A DNA stretch of 64,000 bases from Siderastrea siderea (lineage: Eukaryota > Cnidaria > Anthozoa > Scleractinia > Rhizangiidae): NCBI GenBank assembly GCA_964030785.1, contig OZ034978.1, positions 1,074,001-1,138,000 on the forward strand, in the 5' to 3' direction. A program made the position numbers and the translations under genes. Under the pieces are notes generated by a model that made no database searches, was not told the DNA's origin, and saw nothing but the letters and a program-made list of their open reading frames with translations. Shown here in pieces: positions 39,598-50,213 of the stretch; the stretch's first letter is position 1; every line of letters starts with the position of its first letter.

Positions 39598-40114
39598 TGT
39601 GCAGTTGGATTATTTAGCGCGAGACGATACTCAATTGAAACCTTATTTTTATGGGACCATGGCTTGTGATCGTTTGCCCAAGACACCCAACAAGAAAACA
39701 CCCCAAGGAAACACTGTGAACACAGATCCTCACGAACAACCCGGTCAGCATTGGTTGGCGCACTGGACCTATCAGAACGTGTGTGTAGTGCTGGATAGTT
39801 ATGCCTTACCCCTGGAGAGATATGAGCAAGCCATCCCATTGAGAGACTGGATGGTAAAACATTGGAAGTATGTGGTGACCAATGGTAAGTCCCTTCAAGC
39901 CGTCAATAGCAAGAGTTGTGGGGATTACGCGTTGTTGTACTTGAAAGCCAAAGCCCGTGGTCGCACGTTGCAAGAATTTTTAAATGACTTTTCAGATTAT
40001 GATTATGTAAGCAATGATCACAAAGTGGGTCAAAGAGTGAAACAGTTGATTGTTGGTAACGAGTCGGTTTGGCACAAAGTGTGTGGAAGCCCTTATCATC
40101 AGCGTTGTTGTTAA
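39575..40114 (+). CDS. Adenain-type (C5) cysteine protease, intact
   Basis: 179 residues, uninterrupted from ATG 39575, close to adenovirus protease in length (about 200). Active-site pattern: His59 (PGQHWLAHW), Asp74 (VVLDSYA), Gln108 (KSLQAV) as oxyanion-hole candidate, and Cys115 (NSKSCGDYALLYL). The Gln-Cys spacing of seven is the same as in adenain. It would process capsid and core proteins, and the many GG-containing basic proteins encoded nearby are plausible substrates. An AATAAA follows the stop at once. It is the best preserved enzyme of Polinton B. Confidence 0.92.
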   Translation: MEQVALNNVQLDYLARDDTQLKPYFYGTMACDRLPKTPNKKTPQGNTVNTDPHEQPGQHWLAHWTYQNVCVVLDSYALPLERYEQAIPLRDWMVKHWKYVVTNGKSLQAVNSKSCGDYALLYLKAKARGRTLQEFLNDFSDYDYVSNDHKVGQRVKQLIVGNESVWHKVCGSPYHQRCC

Positions 40115-40159
40115 TAAAAAGGCTGAAAAGTGAACCAATGTCTGTCATTCTTTTTTGTC

Positions 40160-40826
40160 ATGCAAGTAGGAAAACCTTTTCGCTTTCACACCCCATCCTC
40201 CATTTTAGGGGTGGGTCCTTCGGGGTGTGGCAAAACCCTTTTTTACGGAAAAACTCTTGTTAGAGAACGCTGACTTGTTTGAAACCCCTCCTACCCAAGT
40301 GCATTATTGTTATGGAGTATGGCAAGACCGATTCAAACCCATGCAAGATCGTGGTGTCCTACTTCATGAAGGCATTCCCGATCACCAAGCCTTGGTGCAA
40401 TGGTTTCCTCAAGGGGAAGGTGTCCTGGTCTTGGATGATCTGATGGACGAAGGCAGTAACGATAAACAGGTATTGGATTTATTCACCAAACATTCCCATC
40501 ATCAAAACGTCACGGTCCTTTACTTGTGCCAAGACCCGTTTCCCGTCTGCAAATATGCCAAAAGTATTTCCCGCAATGCCCATTACATCGTGGCCTTCAA
40601 GAACCCGCGGGATCAATTGGGAGCACGCAACGTCTTGCTTCAATCGTTTCCCACCAGTTGGAAAGACAGTTTGGACACCTTTCATCAGGCCACCGCACGT
40701 CCTTATGGGTATTTGGTATTGGATTTGCACCCGGCGTCGTCCGATCAACAACGGTTGTTGAGCCACGTTTTAAAAGACGAGGGATGGACGCGTACGTATC
40801 AAAAGCGTCGCAGCGATCAGACATAG
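40160..40826 (+). pseudogene. Genome-packaging ATPase, frameshifted after Walker A
   Basis: From ATG 40160 (MQVGKPFRFHTPSSIL, then GPSGCGKT). One extra T in the T-run near 40240 shifts frame right after Walker A. The next frame is then open to 40826 (FTEKLLLENADLFETPPTQ, Walker B VLVLDDLMDE, YLCQDPFP, AHYIVAFKNPRDQ). The A copy is broken elsewhere, so the two frameshifts are independent. Confidence 0.87.
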
Positions 40827-41117
40827 GATGTCAAGGTTGTCTCTGTCCCCCATTGTTTTGGCTTTGTTGGGAGATGCCAAGTAGACGATTACCGAGTAGA
40901 CGGTTACAGGGATTGGCTCCACCCTTGTTTTGATTTGTTGGGAAAAAATCGTGGGTGATTATTTTCATAGCATGCGTTTGGATGACATGGGTTACCAGGC
41001 CATGTGACAGGGATATAATTTGATTCGAAATCGACGAGGCAAATCCATTGACCGTTTCATCGATCGTTACAACGAAACGTATTTTCCTGAACTGGTGTGG
41101 ACCTTAGAAGATCGAGC
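40827..41117 (+). other. Possible decayed small gene between ATPase and RG-rich gene
   Basis: About 290 bp absent from Polinton A. One frame reads YFHSMRLDDMGYQAM then, after a stop, YNLIRNRRGKSIDRFIDRY, which looks protein-like but has several stops and no continuous frame. Not recognised. Confidence 0.3.
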
Positions 41118-41835
41118 ATGGCAGATGATGATGCATCCCGACGTCCTTCGCAAGCTTACGCAACCGTTTCACCTGCAGGGGTAGGCACTACCACGACCAA
41201 TCAAGTATCACCGGGGACCCTGCAAGAAATTTTGGATACGGAAGACCAGACCCTGATTGACCAACCGCTTGATCAGTTAACAGCCGATGACCTCACCGCT
41301 TATTTGGAGTCTCTCCCATCCCCCAACGCTTATGGTGAAGTGTCCCCAGCCGGGGTGGGTAGTCAAGCTTCCTGAATTCCTTCCACTCGAGCACCCTCTA
41401 CCCTATCAGTGAGAACACCCACACCTTCCCCATCGCCCAGAACGCAGAGAAGGTAATTAAGACGAAGAATATTAGCAGCTGTGGGGGCTGGTGATGGTGG
41501 TGACAGCAGTGGTGGTGGAAGTGGGGGGAAGTGGTGGTGGTCGTAGTACCCCACGTGGCCGACCCAGACGACGACGACGACGACGACCTCAACCCTCTCC
41601 CTCGCTACCTTGGACCCCACCCAGACCTTCTCGACAAGCCACATCACGAGGGTCCCCTAGAACCTTGAACCAAGCGGATTTACAACGACGATTACGTATG
41701 TTGTTACAAGATGAAGAACAATTTGCCCAAGGGCGTGAAATTGCCAATATCACCACCACCAATAGCATCGTGACCAGCTACAAAGAGGGAGGACGGCCTA
41801 CCGTGCAAAGCAATTCGTCCAGATTTTCCACTTGA
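41118..41835 (+). pseudogene. RG-rich protein with acidic N-terminus, broken
   Basis: From ATG 41118 (MADDDASRRPSQAYATVSPA). A TGA follows SPAGVGSQAS at 41373. After a low-complexity Gly/Val stretch, the Arg-rich region (RSTPRGRPRRRRRRRPQ) and conserved C-terminus (ADLQRRLRMLLQDEEQF, TNSIVTSYKEGGRP) resume in another frame to TGA 41833. It is the partner of 21543-22314; both lost the frame around the central low-complexity region. Confidence 0.58.
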
Positions 41836-41849
41836 GGGGATCAAAATGG

Positions 41850-42486
41850 CTCCCCAAAAAGAAAAACTGTGGTGTCTTTATTGAATGGACCGTTGTCCAA
41901 ACTCATTGGTTTAAAGTTTAAACCGGAACTTTTACAACGCATGGATTCGTTGTATGCCTTTTACCACAAACAGTGGTGGTGTTATCGAAAAACGTTGAAT
42001 CATTTCAAGTTTTACAACGCCTAGTTCAATGGGATGGCTTTACTACTGATGGCAGCTGGTATGATTGCGGGTCCCATCTTGGAAAACAGTACGTCGGTGG
42101 CATGTTTGGCGGCTGTGGGTACTGTGGTCAAAGGATGGAACGATTTAAAAAAATACAGGTTTAAAGTGGATATCAGTCGTTTTGCTTTCACCACTTACGC
42201 CAAAGCCTTGATCGAATTGAGAACCTACATGCGTGGCATTCCCTTTGAGGGATTGGAAGGGTTTTTGATCAAGATGCAAACGTTGGATGACACCATCATT
42301 GATTTTACACCACCATTACCCAAACGCTGCGTGCAAGAATACTACCGTCAGTTTTTCTATCAACCCGTGGGTGCGCAATGCTACGTGGATGGATGTCATC
42401 GTCCCTTGATGTCCAAAAGTTATTGGGTGGAAAAGGATAAAAACCCTCACAGTCCCACTCTCATGTATTCAGAACCATGCCCCTAG
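41850..42486 (+). pseudogene. Conserved two-helix membrane protein, broken
   Basis: The frame with KTVVSLLNGPLSKLIG, LLQRMDSLYAFYHKQWWCYR lacks a good in-frame ATG. A TAG at about 42022 splits it before the hydrophobic pair (NGMALLLMAAGMIAGPIL, SVACLAAVGTVVKGW). The rest is intact to 42486 (SRFAFTTYAKALIEL, IKMQTLDDTIID, CYVDGCHRPL). It aligns with 22314-23010. Confidence 0.58.
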
Positions 42487-42760
42487 CAGAAGAAGAAAAG
42501 GAGGAAGAAGAAAACGTGGTGGTCACGTGAATGTAGGAGGAAGCATTTTTCCCCTCTTGGCTTTGGTCAATAAAAAGAAAAAACAGAAAGCAAGTGGATG
42601 GTGGCAAGATTTCAAACGAAATACTCGTCAAGGCTATAAAGAGACTCGTGACCTCATCAAGCCAAACAAAGCACTTCAGTATCTGTTGAACCGATCAGAT
42701 CGCCCAGGAGAGTACGAAGAAAACGACGACGACGTTCTCGTCAAAAAGGAGGTTTTTTGA
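42478..42760 (+). pseudogene. Small basic protein with WWQDFKRNTRQGYKETRDL motif, frameshifted near start
   Basis: The ATG at 42478 leads into Glu-rich codons because of an early indel. The correct frame is Arg/Lys-rich, then GGSIFPLLALVNKKKKQ (a hydrophobic insert not present in A), then WWQDFKRNTRQGYKETRDLI. It ends at 42760 in the frame of the next gene's overlap. Confidence 0.5.
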
Positions 42761-42879
42761 AGGTGTTGACCCCAGCGTTTTTTGGGTTGGGTAAAGCCGT
42801 GGCTCTGGAAACTGACAAAAGTATAAAAAGCTATATCAACAAAGCCAAGCAACGTCATCGTCGTCGTAGTCGCCGGTGA
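42713..42879 (+). pseudogene. Small basic protein with hydrophobic helix, start lost
   Basis: Frame with RRKRRRRSRQKGGFLKVLTP, FFGLGKAVALETDK and RHRRRSRR to TGA 42877-42879. It matches 23102-23275, but the ATG is missing. Confidence 0.5.
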
Positions 42880-42905
42880 AAAAACAGACAAAGACTTTGG
42901 GTGGT

Positions 42906-43238
42906 ATGAAACGTCTTCAACGTCAATTTCCGTTTTTACGGTCTGTGTTAAAAGAAGCCAATCGTTTAAAACGTCAAGAAAGTTTACAACATGCTAATGC
43001 GGATCAAGTCAATGCCGTCAGTGAACTGGTATTGAACCTGTTAAAAAACAATATTCCCGTGACACCCCCCATCATGGCACAGCTTCGTCCCTATAAAAAG
43101 GTGCTACGCGACCTGGGTCGTCGTCAACATTCGGTGAAAAAACGTCGTCAGTGGTTGGTCTTGCCAAAAGGTTGAGGTTTGTGGCAAGGGCTCAACAACG
43201 TGTTATGTCAATGTGTTCAACGACAACGGCAACGATAA
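42906..43238 (+). pseudogene. Conserved late protein (ANADQVNAVSELVLN family), one nonsense mutation
   Basis: From ATG 42906 (MKRLQRQFPFLRSVLKEANR). Same frame and motifs as 23277-23594. A TGA at 43173-43175 stops translation before the last 21 codons or so, which remain in frame to TAA 43236-43238. The loss is mild, and the main conserved block is intact. Confidence 0.6.
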
Positions 43239-43432
43239 ACCTTCCAACATGGGTGAGCCTTTTCCAAGACGCCAATCGGGAAACAGAGAAGTGGATAGAA
43301 AGTTATTATTGGAAGCATAAGTATCAGTTGTTGTATCGGGAGTCTATGCATATCTTAACCAGTCTACGTTGTGAGAGGTGTCGTAACCTGGAGGACGGAG
43401 AACTTTGTGCGGAGTGTAGCAACACCCCATGA
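43211..43432 (+). CDS. Small zinc-ribbon-like protein
   Basis: 73 residues from ATG 43211; an in-frame ATG 6 bp upstream is less likely because A aligns from MCS. Motif NLPTWVSLFQDANRE, then a helical, Tyr-rich region, and near the end LRCERC...ELCAEC: two CxxC pairs 10 residues apart, a zinc-ribbon-like arrangement. Its TGA overlaps the next ATG (ATGA), so translation may be coupled. In A all but the first ten codons are deleted. Confidence 0.55.
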   Translation: MCSTTTATINLPTWVSLFQDANRETEKWIESYYWKHKYQLLYRESMHILTSLRCERCRNLEDGELCAECSNTP

Positions 43433-44132
43433 AAGAGGTGTACATGATTCCTCAAAAGGATTTGGATCAACTCATTCATTATTACAAAGGGGAGTTAACG
43501 GAAAATGCTCTGCTCAACAAAGCGGCTACGTTAGCGGCTGAAAAACATGTCTTGTTAGCGGATCCCCAACTCTCACCAGCCATCGTCAATGCCCAATCTA
43601 AACCGCTGAGTCCTGAATTAACCAAGTTAACCAAACGCATACGTCAATTTCCTGGGGGTGCGTGTGTTGGTGCCCCTGGTGGACCTCCGGGAGAGGAAGG
43701 AGAGGAGGAAGAAGGGGATTTGGTGACGGGTCCCGTGGAACAACGGTTGAAGCGCATGATAAAAGGCAGTCCGTCGACCCCCAAACCACAGATCACCCCC
43801 ACAGGACGAAAAGCAACCAGTGCACCCGTCAAGAAAGGCAAAGCGTCCCAAGTCGAGGAGACATCAGTGATATCAGTGCTCGTTTAGAAGCCATTCGAGG
43901 ACGGCGCAAGACACTGGCCAAACGTCTCAAACGTGGAAATCCCGGCATCAATCGATTGGACAAGATTGCCAAACAACACGATATTGATTACAGTCATGCC
44001 CAGAATCTACAAGACAAGTGGAAAGCTGATACCAAGATGATCAAAGCCATTGATCGTTTACCCGGCAAGAAAAACATGACAGAACGTGTCGTCAAAAGAA
44101 ACATGCAAGCCAAGAAACGTTTGAAATTGTAA
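43429..44132 (+). pseudogene. IPQKDLDQLI protein fused to a PLA2-like C-terminus
   Basis: From ATG 43429 (VYMIPQKDLDQLIHYYKGE, ENALLNKAATLAAEKHVLL, then a Gly/Glu-rich linker). A frame change near 43850 leads to ISARLEAIRGRRKTLAKRLK, followed directly by NPGINRLDKIAKQHDIDY (His-Asp of the PLA2-like site) and a basic end at TAA 44130-44132. In A these are two genes. Here a deletion joined them and removed the FHWP...GPG calcium-loop region. The N-terminal domain type recurs in cnidarian Polinton-like loci; function unknown. Confidence 0.6.
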
Positions 44133-44248
44133 AAAAACATTTTAATTGTAAAACTTGCTTCTAAAATCATACACAAACTTTGTTATTGCTGTTGAAAAAA
44201 AAATAAAAATACATTTTAAAGAGAAAAAAATGTCTGCTGCTTTTTCTT
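44133..44248. other. Convergent 3' ends, AATAAA signal
   Basis: A/T-rich spacer with an AATAAAAAT hexamer near 44201 for the rightward late genes. Confidence 0.5.
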
Positions 44249-45261
44249 TCACGATAAAAGATCGAAATCAAAACTGTCCAGCACATCGTTCCAGACATTT
44301 TCCCAGTCATCCGGGGTCATGTCCTCAACCAAGTTCTCAAAGTCAACATGGTTCTCCATGGTTTCCAATGAAGATGGTTCATCTAATTCTGTGATTAAGT
44401 CATCGAGCCAATTGCTCGCATCGGTGTCCCACATGTTTATCCATACTTTCGATTTGACCTGAATCAAGGTTTAACATGCTCATGTCCTCCTGATTTAACA
44501 TGTCCAGGAAGGATGAGGGTTCTTCTTCCACATCGAGCGATTGGCAAAAGGATTCCATATACATGACAACCGGGGTACGCAGGTCTGCAAAAGGAACAGG
44601 ATCACGAGAGGGTGGAGATTTCAAATAATCGGTCAAAGTGACCCTGACTTTCTTTGGCCCTAAGGCTTTGAGTTTCTCTCGGGTTGTTTTTGTTGACGGT
44701 GAAAATGGCCCATTTGTTGTTGAAATGTCATTCCAAATGTTTTGTCTCTCTTTTCTCAATACTTAATCATAAACTCCCTAGCAGCTTCTCTCCTTTGTCG
44801 CTGATCTTTCTTTTGCTGCATTAATCGAACCTCTCGGTTAGCCGTGTAATATTGTCGATAATACTCTTTCCACTTTTCAGCATATTTCTCTCGATATTCC
44901 TTTTGTTGAATTGATAGAGTCTCTCGGTGTCTTTCGATATATCGTCGACGATTCTCCCGTATTCGTTCTCGATGTTTCTCTCGATGTTGTCTTTGATACT
45001 CCCTGATTTTTTCGCTGTTGGTTTCATTGTATCTTTTCTTGGACTCTGTAATTTTGTTTGTGTTTTTTCATGGTATCTTTTTCGGGCCTCCACAATTTTC
45101 TCTGGGTACTTTTCTCGGTACCTTGCTTTGGCTTTGATTCGACGAACACGTTGGTTGTTGAGGCTTTGCATCATTTGTTCTAGTTTTTCTTCCATTTTCT
45201 TGGTGGCAGCGGTGGTGGGGTAATGGGCCTCTTGAACTCGTGCCTCCAGCCGGGAGTACAA
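44249..45261 (-). pseudogene. Candidate viral transactivator, broken (A counterpart 24434-25279)
   Basis: A likely start is the ATG within the overlap with the upstream gene (MEEKLEQMMQSLNNQ, about 45197). A basic Tyr/Arg-rich region follows (AKARYREKYPEKIVEARKRY), then NIERNIENEYGRIV-type repeats. Stops and frame changes near 44820 and 44470 split it. Later blocks are KALGPKKVRVTLTDYL, then an acidic C-terminus (LDDLITELDEPSS, DMTPDDWENVWNDVLDSFDF ending DLLS). The C-terminal 25 residues alternate acidic and bulky hydrophobic residues like acidic activation domains. Role inferred. Confidence 0.5.
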
Positions 45262-45482
45262 AAGTCCAACCCCTCAATAAACCAATTACAAGTAAACTGA
45301 GGGTAAATGGTTATCTCCCACAGCGGTTCGATCCGTTCCTCTTGCTTCAACTCTTGGGCAAACTCGTCCAGACTCAAGTCCTTCAAAAACCGAAATTCTT
45401 CATCCGCCTGTTTTAAAATCTCATCCACTTTCTTCTCTTCTTCTTCTGTCTTCAGTTTCCGCTTGTTGACAGTAGGATTCAT
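45180..45482 (-). CDS. Helical protein overlapping the candidate transactivator
   Basis: 100 residues from ATG 45482 (MNPTVNKRKLKTEEEEKKVD). A charged helix leads to the conserved block YPQFTCNWFIEGLDFC...FKRP and a proline-rich end. It matches 25203-25619. An upstream minus-strand TATA (CTATAAAAAG, about 45515) supports it as the first gene of this leftward unit. Confidence 0.55.
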   Translation of the reverse strand: MNPTVNKRKLKTEEEEKKVDEILKQADEEFRFLKDLSLDEFAQELKQEERIEPLWEITIYPQFTCNWFIEGLDFCTPGWRHEFKRPITPPPLPPRKWKKN

Positions 45483-45489
45483 GATGAGA

Positions 45490-45742
45490 TGAAGAGCCCC
45501 CAGACTTTCGATCTTTTTATAGTCTCTACTCTTCTTTCCCCGAAAAGATTCGTGGGTAAAAAAATACCTAGGGGGGAGGGGGTACCCCCACCCTTGTCAT
45601 TTTCTTAGGATCACGTGACTCGTCTGTCATTGGTGGTTCAACACCCCACATCCCTTCGATTCGTCCTATCCCTACCCTTTGATGTTCTTTTAAAAATGGG
45701 TGCCCACACAAAGTTTTTCATCATTTCTCGCTTGACCTTACC
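45490..45742. promoter_or_regulatory. Bidirectional promoter module of Polinton B, right
   Basis: It holds the G/C palindrome block GGGGGGAGGGGGTACCCCC (about 45571-45589), CACGTG at about 45614, a minus-strand TATA near 45515 and a TTTTAAAAA TATA-like site near 45690 before PolB ATG 45743. It matches the left module of B and both modules of A in order of elements. Confidence 0.68.
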
Positions 45743-48700
45743 ATGTCATCAAACCAAGAAGAAGAACAAGAGGCAGGTCCTAGCGGAATTTCCCGTGAGG
45801 AAACCTTTACTTTGCTAGGACTTGACATGTCAGACCATGAAGAAGAAGTAAAATTTGTCGTGCCCTAAGGTGATGGAGGGGAGTGAAGAAGGAGAACTGT
45901 GTAATGAAGCCATGGGTCGTTTTGAAGGTCAACGAGCTTTTCAATCCCAACTCCTTCAACAGAGTGGAGGAGGAGGACTGGATCCACAAACCCCGGTGGG
46001 AACCTTTAAATTTGATCTCGAACCCTTTGTGGATCGACGTAGTGTTACCATGGGAGTTCGCGAACGCCATTTCAATACCCGATTACGTCAAACGGGTAAT
46101 TTTGTAGACAGTCCTCACGTGGTCCAAACTCTCCAAAACGGGTTGCGACGTGCCGTGGACCGCATGTTAACCACCACTTCCAGCCTCCACGATCAAGACC
46201 GTCTCTACTTTACTCTCAGTTCCAATCATCTCACCAACAATTTCCAAGGCTGGGGATTACGCGCCGGTGATTGGCGAGATGGTGGAGAACGATTGGATGC
46301 CCTTTTCAATCGATTGGCTCAAGCCCTCAACATCAACGAACAATTTGAAATGGACGATTTGTTTCAATTGTCCATCACTCAAGTCCACCATGCTCCTCGG
46401 GGAAGTGCAAGAAAACGACAACTGAAACCAGGTTATCGAACTCTCCAAAAATTAAACGTTAAAAAACAATCCGTCATCCGCATCCAAAATAACGATGTCT
46501 TGTGCTGTGCGCGTGCCCTGGTCACCGCCAAAGCCAGGGTGGACCAACACCCCAATTGGAACTCCATTCGACAAGGAGGCAAACTCCAAAAAGAGCAAGC
46601 TTTGCTACTCCACCACAAAGCCCACGTCCCATTTGGTCCCTGCGGGTACAAAGAGTTAACCCAATTCAGTGCAGCCCCCTCCCTCTACGAGTACCAGATC
46701 CTCTTGGTGGACGCGGACTGTTCCTTCCAGGTGAGTAGTTTTGGACCCACCCAACCCAAACAGTTGATCCTGCTCCACGAGAAAGGTCACTATGATATCA
46801 TCACCAGTTTCCCTGGGTTTTTCGGGTCCAGTTACGTGTGTGCCAACTGCCTCAAACCCTACAACGATCAAGGACGTCACCGATGTTCAAAAAACGTCCA
46901 GTATCGCGCCTGTCTCCAAAAAGAGTGTCCCGATTTCCTTCACGCCTACCTGCGCAGTCTCAAAGCCACCAAACGTTGTCATGACTGCCGACGCGACTTT
47001 TTCGGTGACACTTGCCTCGAAGGTCATCTTACCAGAGACCATACGGGAAAAACCGCGGGCTGCCATCAGTACACCATCTGTTTTCGTCGACGCAGATGTC
47101 CCATCTGTCTCAAACTGGAAGTGGGGTTCAAAAACAATATACGTCATCAATGTGGGTACATAGATTGTCCTTCCTGCCATGAGTACGTCGACGCCCAAAC
47201 CCACCGTTGTTTCATTCAGAGAGCCCTTACTCCTCAAGAAATCCGAGAGAAGAAAACGAAACGCAAACGCCAGCGTCAAGGAGGTCCTCGCGCCAAACGG
47301 GGTGCTGCCGCTGGTCATCAAACCTTGCGAGCCAATGAGGAGGAGGAGGAAGAAGAAGTTGACGAAGAAGATGATGACATTCCACCCATCCACGTGTTTT
47401 TTGACATCGAGGCCATGCAACCCCAAGAACAGCACGTGGCCAATCTGGTCGTGGCCGAAATGGAAGACGACGATCGTCCCTTTTGTTTCCGAGGAGAACA
47501 TTGTTTACGAGATTTTCTCGAATGGTTGGATACCCTAACCCTGAACGACACGCGTCAAGTCAGCGTCATCGCCCATAATTTCCAAGGGTATGACGGGTAC
47601 TTTGTCATCCACCAGTACCACTCCGACAACCAAATGGTGGAACAACTACGTAATGGGTGCAAACTCCTAGAAGTCAAACACGATCGCATCCGTTTCATCG
47701 ATTCCCTCAGCTTCTTCCAGATGCCCCTCTCGGTCTTTCCCAAAACCTTCGGGCCCACAAGTTCAACATCCCCGAAAACCAAGAGTACGTGGGATCTATT
47801 CTTGCCCAAGACTACTACATGCCCGAAACCATGTCCCCCAAGGGACGTGAAGAATTTGAAACATGGCAACAAGAGCAACGAGACAATGACGAGGTCTTCG
47901 ATTTCCAAAAAGAATTGGTGGCTTACTGCAAATCGGATGTCCGCCTATTGAAAGAAGGGTGTTTGACTTTCAAGCGTTTGTTTGAAGTCAAAGCAGGGTT
48001 GAACCCGTTGGAACACATCACCATCGCCTTGGCCTGTAACCGCGATCTGCGCATGAACTGCATGATTCCCAAAAGCATTGCCAGTGAACCCGTGAACGGA
48101 TGGCGCAATCGTAGCAACCAATCACGGGTGGCCCTCGAATGGTTAACCTGGTGCGATCACCAACGACACCAGCAAGTCTTGGAGCAACAGTTGTTCAACC
48201 ATCCGCATCCCAATCAGTTTTACTACGTTCAACACGCCGGCAATAGCGGTGAGTATCGCGTGCCCGCCATTGGCTTCACCGTCGACGGTTTCGAGTTCGC
48301 CACCAACACCGTGGACAAATTCCATGGGTGTTTCTGGCACGGTTGTCCCCAGTGTTATCCCGTACGTCACGAAAAACATCTACGTTTTTGTGATCGCACC
48401 ATGCTGGATGTTTTTGAGAAGACCCAAAACAAAATGAGACAGCTTCACATCCTAGGGTACAATGTGGTTGAAATGTGGGAATGTGAGTGGGCCCGCCTCA
48501 AACAAACCTCTCCCGACATCCAAACGTACGCGAACTCCCTGTATTTCGTGGAACCCCGTCAACCCGCGTGAAGCCTTTTGTGGAGGACGCACCAATGTCG
48601 TCAAGCACTACCACCACGTGACACCGGGCCAAAAGATCCACTACATCGACTACACGTCCTTGTACCCCTGGGTCAACAAGACACGCGTCTACCCTAAAGG

Positions 48701-49930
48701 TCATCCTCGGTTGATCTCACATCCGGGTCACACGGAGATTAACATCTACTTTGGTGTCATCAAATGTCGAGTCCTGTGCCCGCGTGAACTGTACCATCCC
48801 GTACTGCCTTACCGCCATGCCGGCAAACTTACCTTTCCTCTCTGCAAGAAGAAATGGCCAAACCTCCCTTGCCGAGATCTTACCAGTGCACACACTCCGA
48901 TGACGAGCGCGCCCTGACCGGTACGTGGTGCACCCCCGAATTGCAAAAAACCGTGGAGTTGGGCTAGCGAATCCAGTACATCTATGAGGTGTGGCATTTT
49001 GACGAAACCTGTCAAGGTCTCTTCCGAGACTACGTCAACACTTGGTTGAAAATCAAACAAGAAGCCAGCGGTTGGCCGAAATGGGTGGGTGATGACGAAA
49101 CCAAACGCCAGCAGTACATCGGCGAGTACTACGAGCACGAAGGTATCCGCCTAGAGTACGACAAAATCGAACACAATCCGCGTCTGCGTGCTCTAGCCAA
49201 AATGATGCTCAATTCCATGTGGGGCAAGTTTGGGCAACGTCTCAACAAGACCCAAGTCAAGGAATTTGACGACCCCCAAGCCTTTCACCGTTTCCTGGAT
49301 ACCGACACCACAGATGTACGTCACGTGTCCGTTGTCAACGACCACCTCGTGGAAGTCCACTATCAACATCAACAAGAAGACATCCCCGTGTCTCCCAATC
49401 TCAACGTTTTCGCGGCCTCTTTCACGACCTGTTGGGCACGTGATCGTCTCAATGAAGCCATCTAACTCTTGGGTGAACGCGTGCTGTACTACGACACCGA
49501 CTCGGTCCTTTACCTGGAGGAACCGGGTCAACCCAACCCTCCCTTGAGAGATTACCTCGGAGGGTCTACCAGCGAATTGGAGGCTGACGATTACATCGAA
49601 GAATTCGTGTCGGGCAGTCCCAAGAATTATGGCTACAAAACCAAGAAGGGCAAAGCCGAATGCAAAGTGCAAGGCTTCCGGCTCAACAGCAAAAGAAAAA
49701 CCCAATTGAATTATGACGTCATGCGTCAGAACGAGGTGGACGAAATCCAAAAGCCTCAAAAGGAACCGCGCCAAACTTAAGTCGTCAAAACGTATCAGAT
49801 CGTCAAAACCTACGATCTCTTTCCCGACTACAAGCGTTACCAACTGGTGTACGACAGGAGAGTCATCGATCCCAGTACCTTTCAAACCTACCCTTACGGA
49901 TACCAAGCAATATGCCAAGATATTACCTAA
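45743..49930 (+). pseudogene. Protein-primed-type DNA polymerase B, near full length, multiply frameshifted
   Basis: About 1,390 codons. After the ATG at 45743 the frame changes near 45860. A long block to about 47745 carries the N-terminal domain, a Cys-rich zinc region (CANCLKPY, CHDCRRDFFGDTC, CPICLKLE) and exonuclease motifs I (FFDIEA, about 47399) and II (NFQGYDGYF). Frame changes near 47745, 48565 and 48860, with stops near 48965, 49462 and 49778, follow. Exo III is YCKSDVRLL, polymerase A is DYTSLYPWVNK, B is MLNSMWGKFGQ and C is YYDTDSVLY; a KKGKAECKVQGF block follows. All catalytic motifs are present but not in one frame. Confidence 0.92.
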
Positions 49931-50211
49931 TTCGTCTAGCCCATACGCCTCAAGATCAATTGACCGAACTAGAAAAATGTGAACTCAATTTGATGAAAAC
50001 AAACATTTACGAAGAAACCATTCAGCAAGTCCACAAATTATTTCAAGAATGCTTTCAAGACGTCAAAGAAGACGTGGAAGATTTCATCTTAGCCTAAAAA
50101 CACAGAGACATTCCAGCCATTCGTCAAGCCTACCAAAAAGTACCCAAATTCAATCTCATCTGTGACCATTGTGGCTTATTGGACGTAGAACGAGACTTAT
50201 GGAAAAACTGA
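49912..50211 (+). pseudogene. Small CxxC protein after PolB, one nonsense mutation
   Basis: From ATG 49912 (MPRYYLIRLAHTPQDQLTE), overlapping the end of PolB by 19 bp. A helical acidic region runs to a TAA at 50095. The same frame continues (IPAIRQAYQKVPKFNLICDHCGLLDV) to TGA 50209, with a CxxC pair. It is adjacent to the right TIR and not seen in Polinton A. Function unknown. Confidence 0.5.
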
Positions 50212-50213
50212 TC

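Noticed and set aside
41363..41647. Minus-strand frames over the Gly/Arg-rich region (VVVVVWVG, TTTTTTSPHFHHHCC)
   Set aside because: Antisense of low-complexity GGT/CGA codons in the RG-rich gene.
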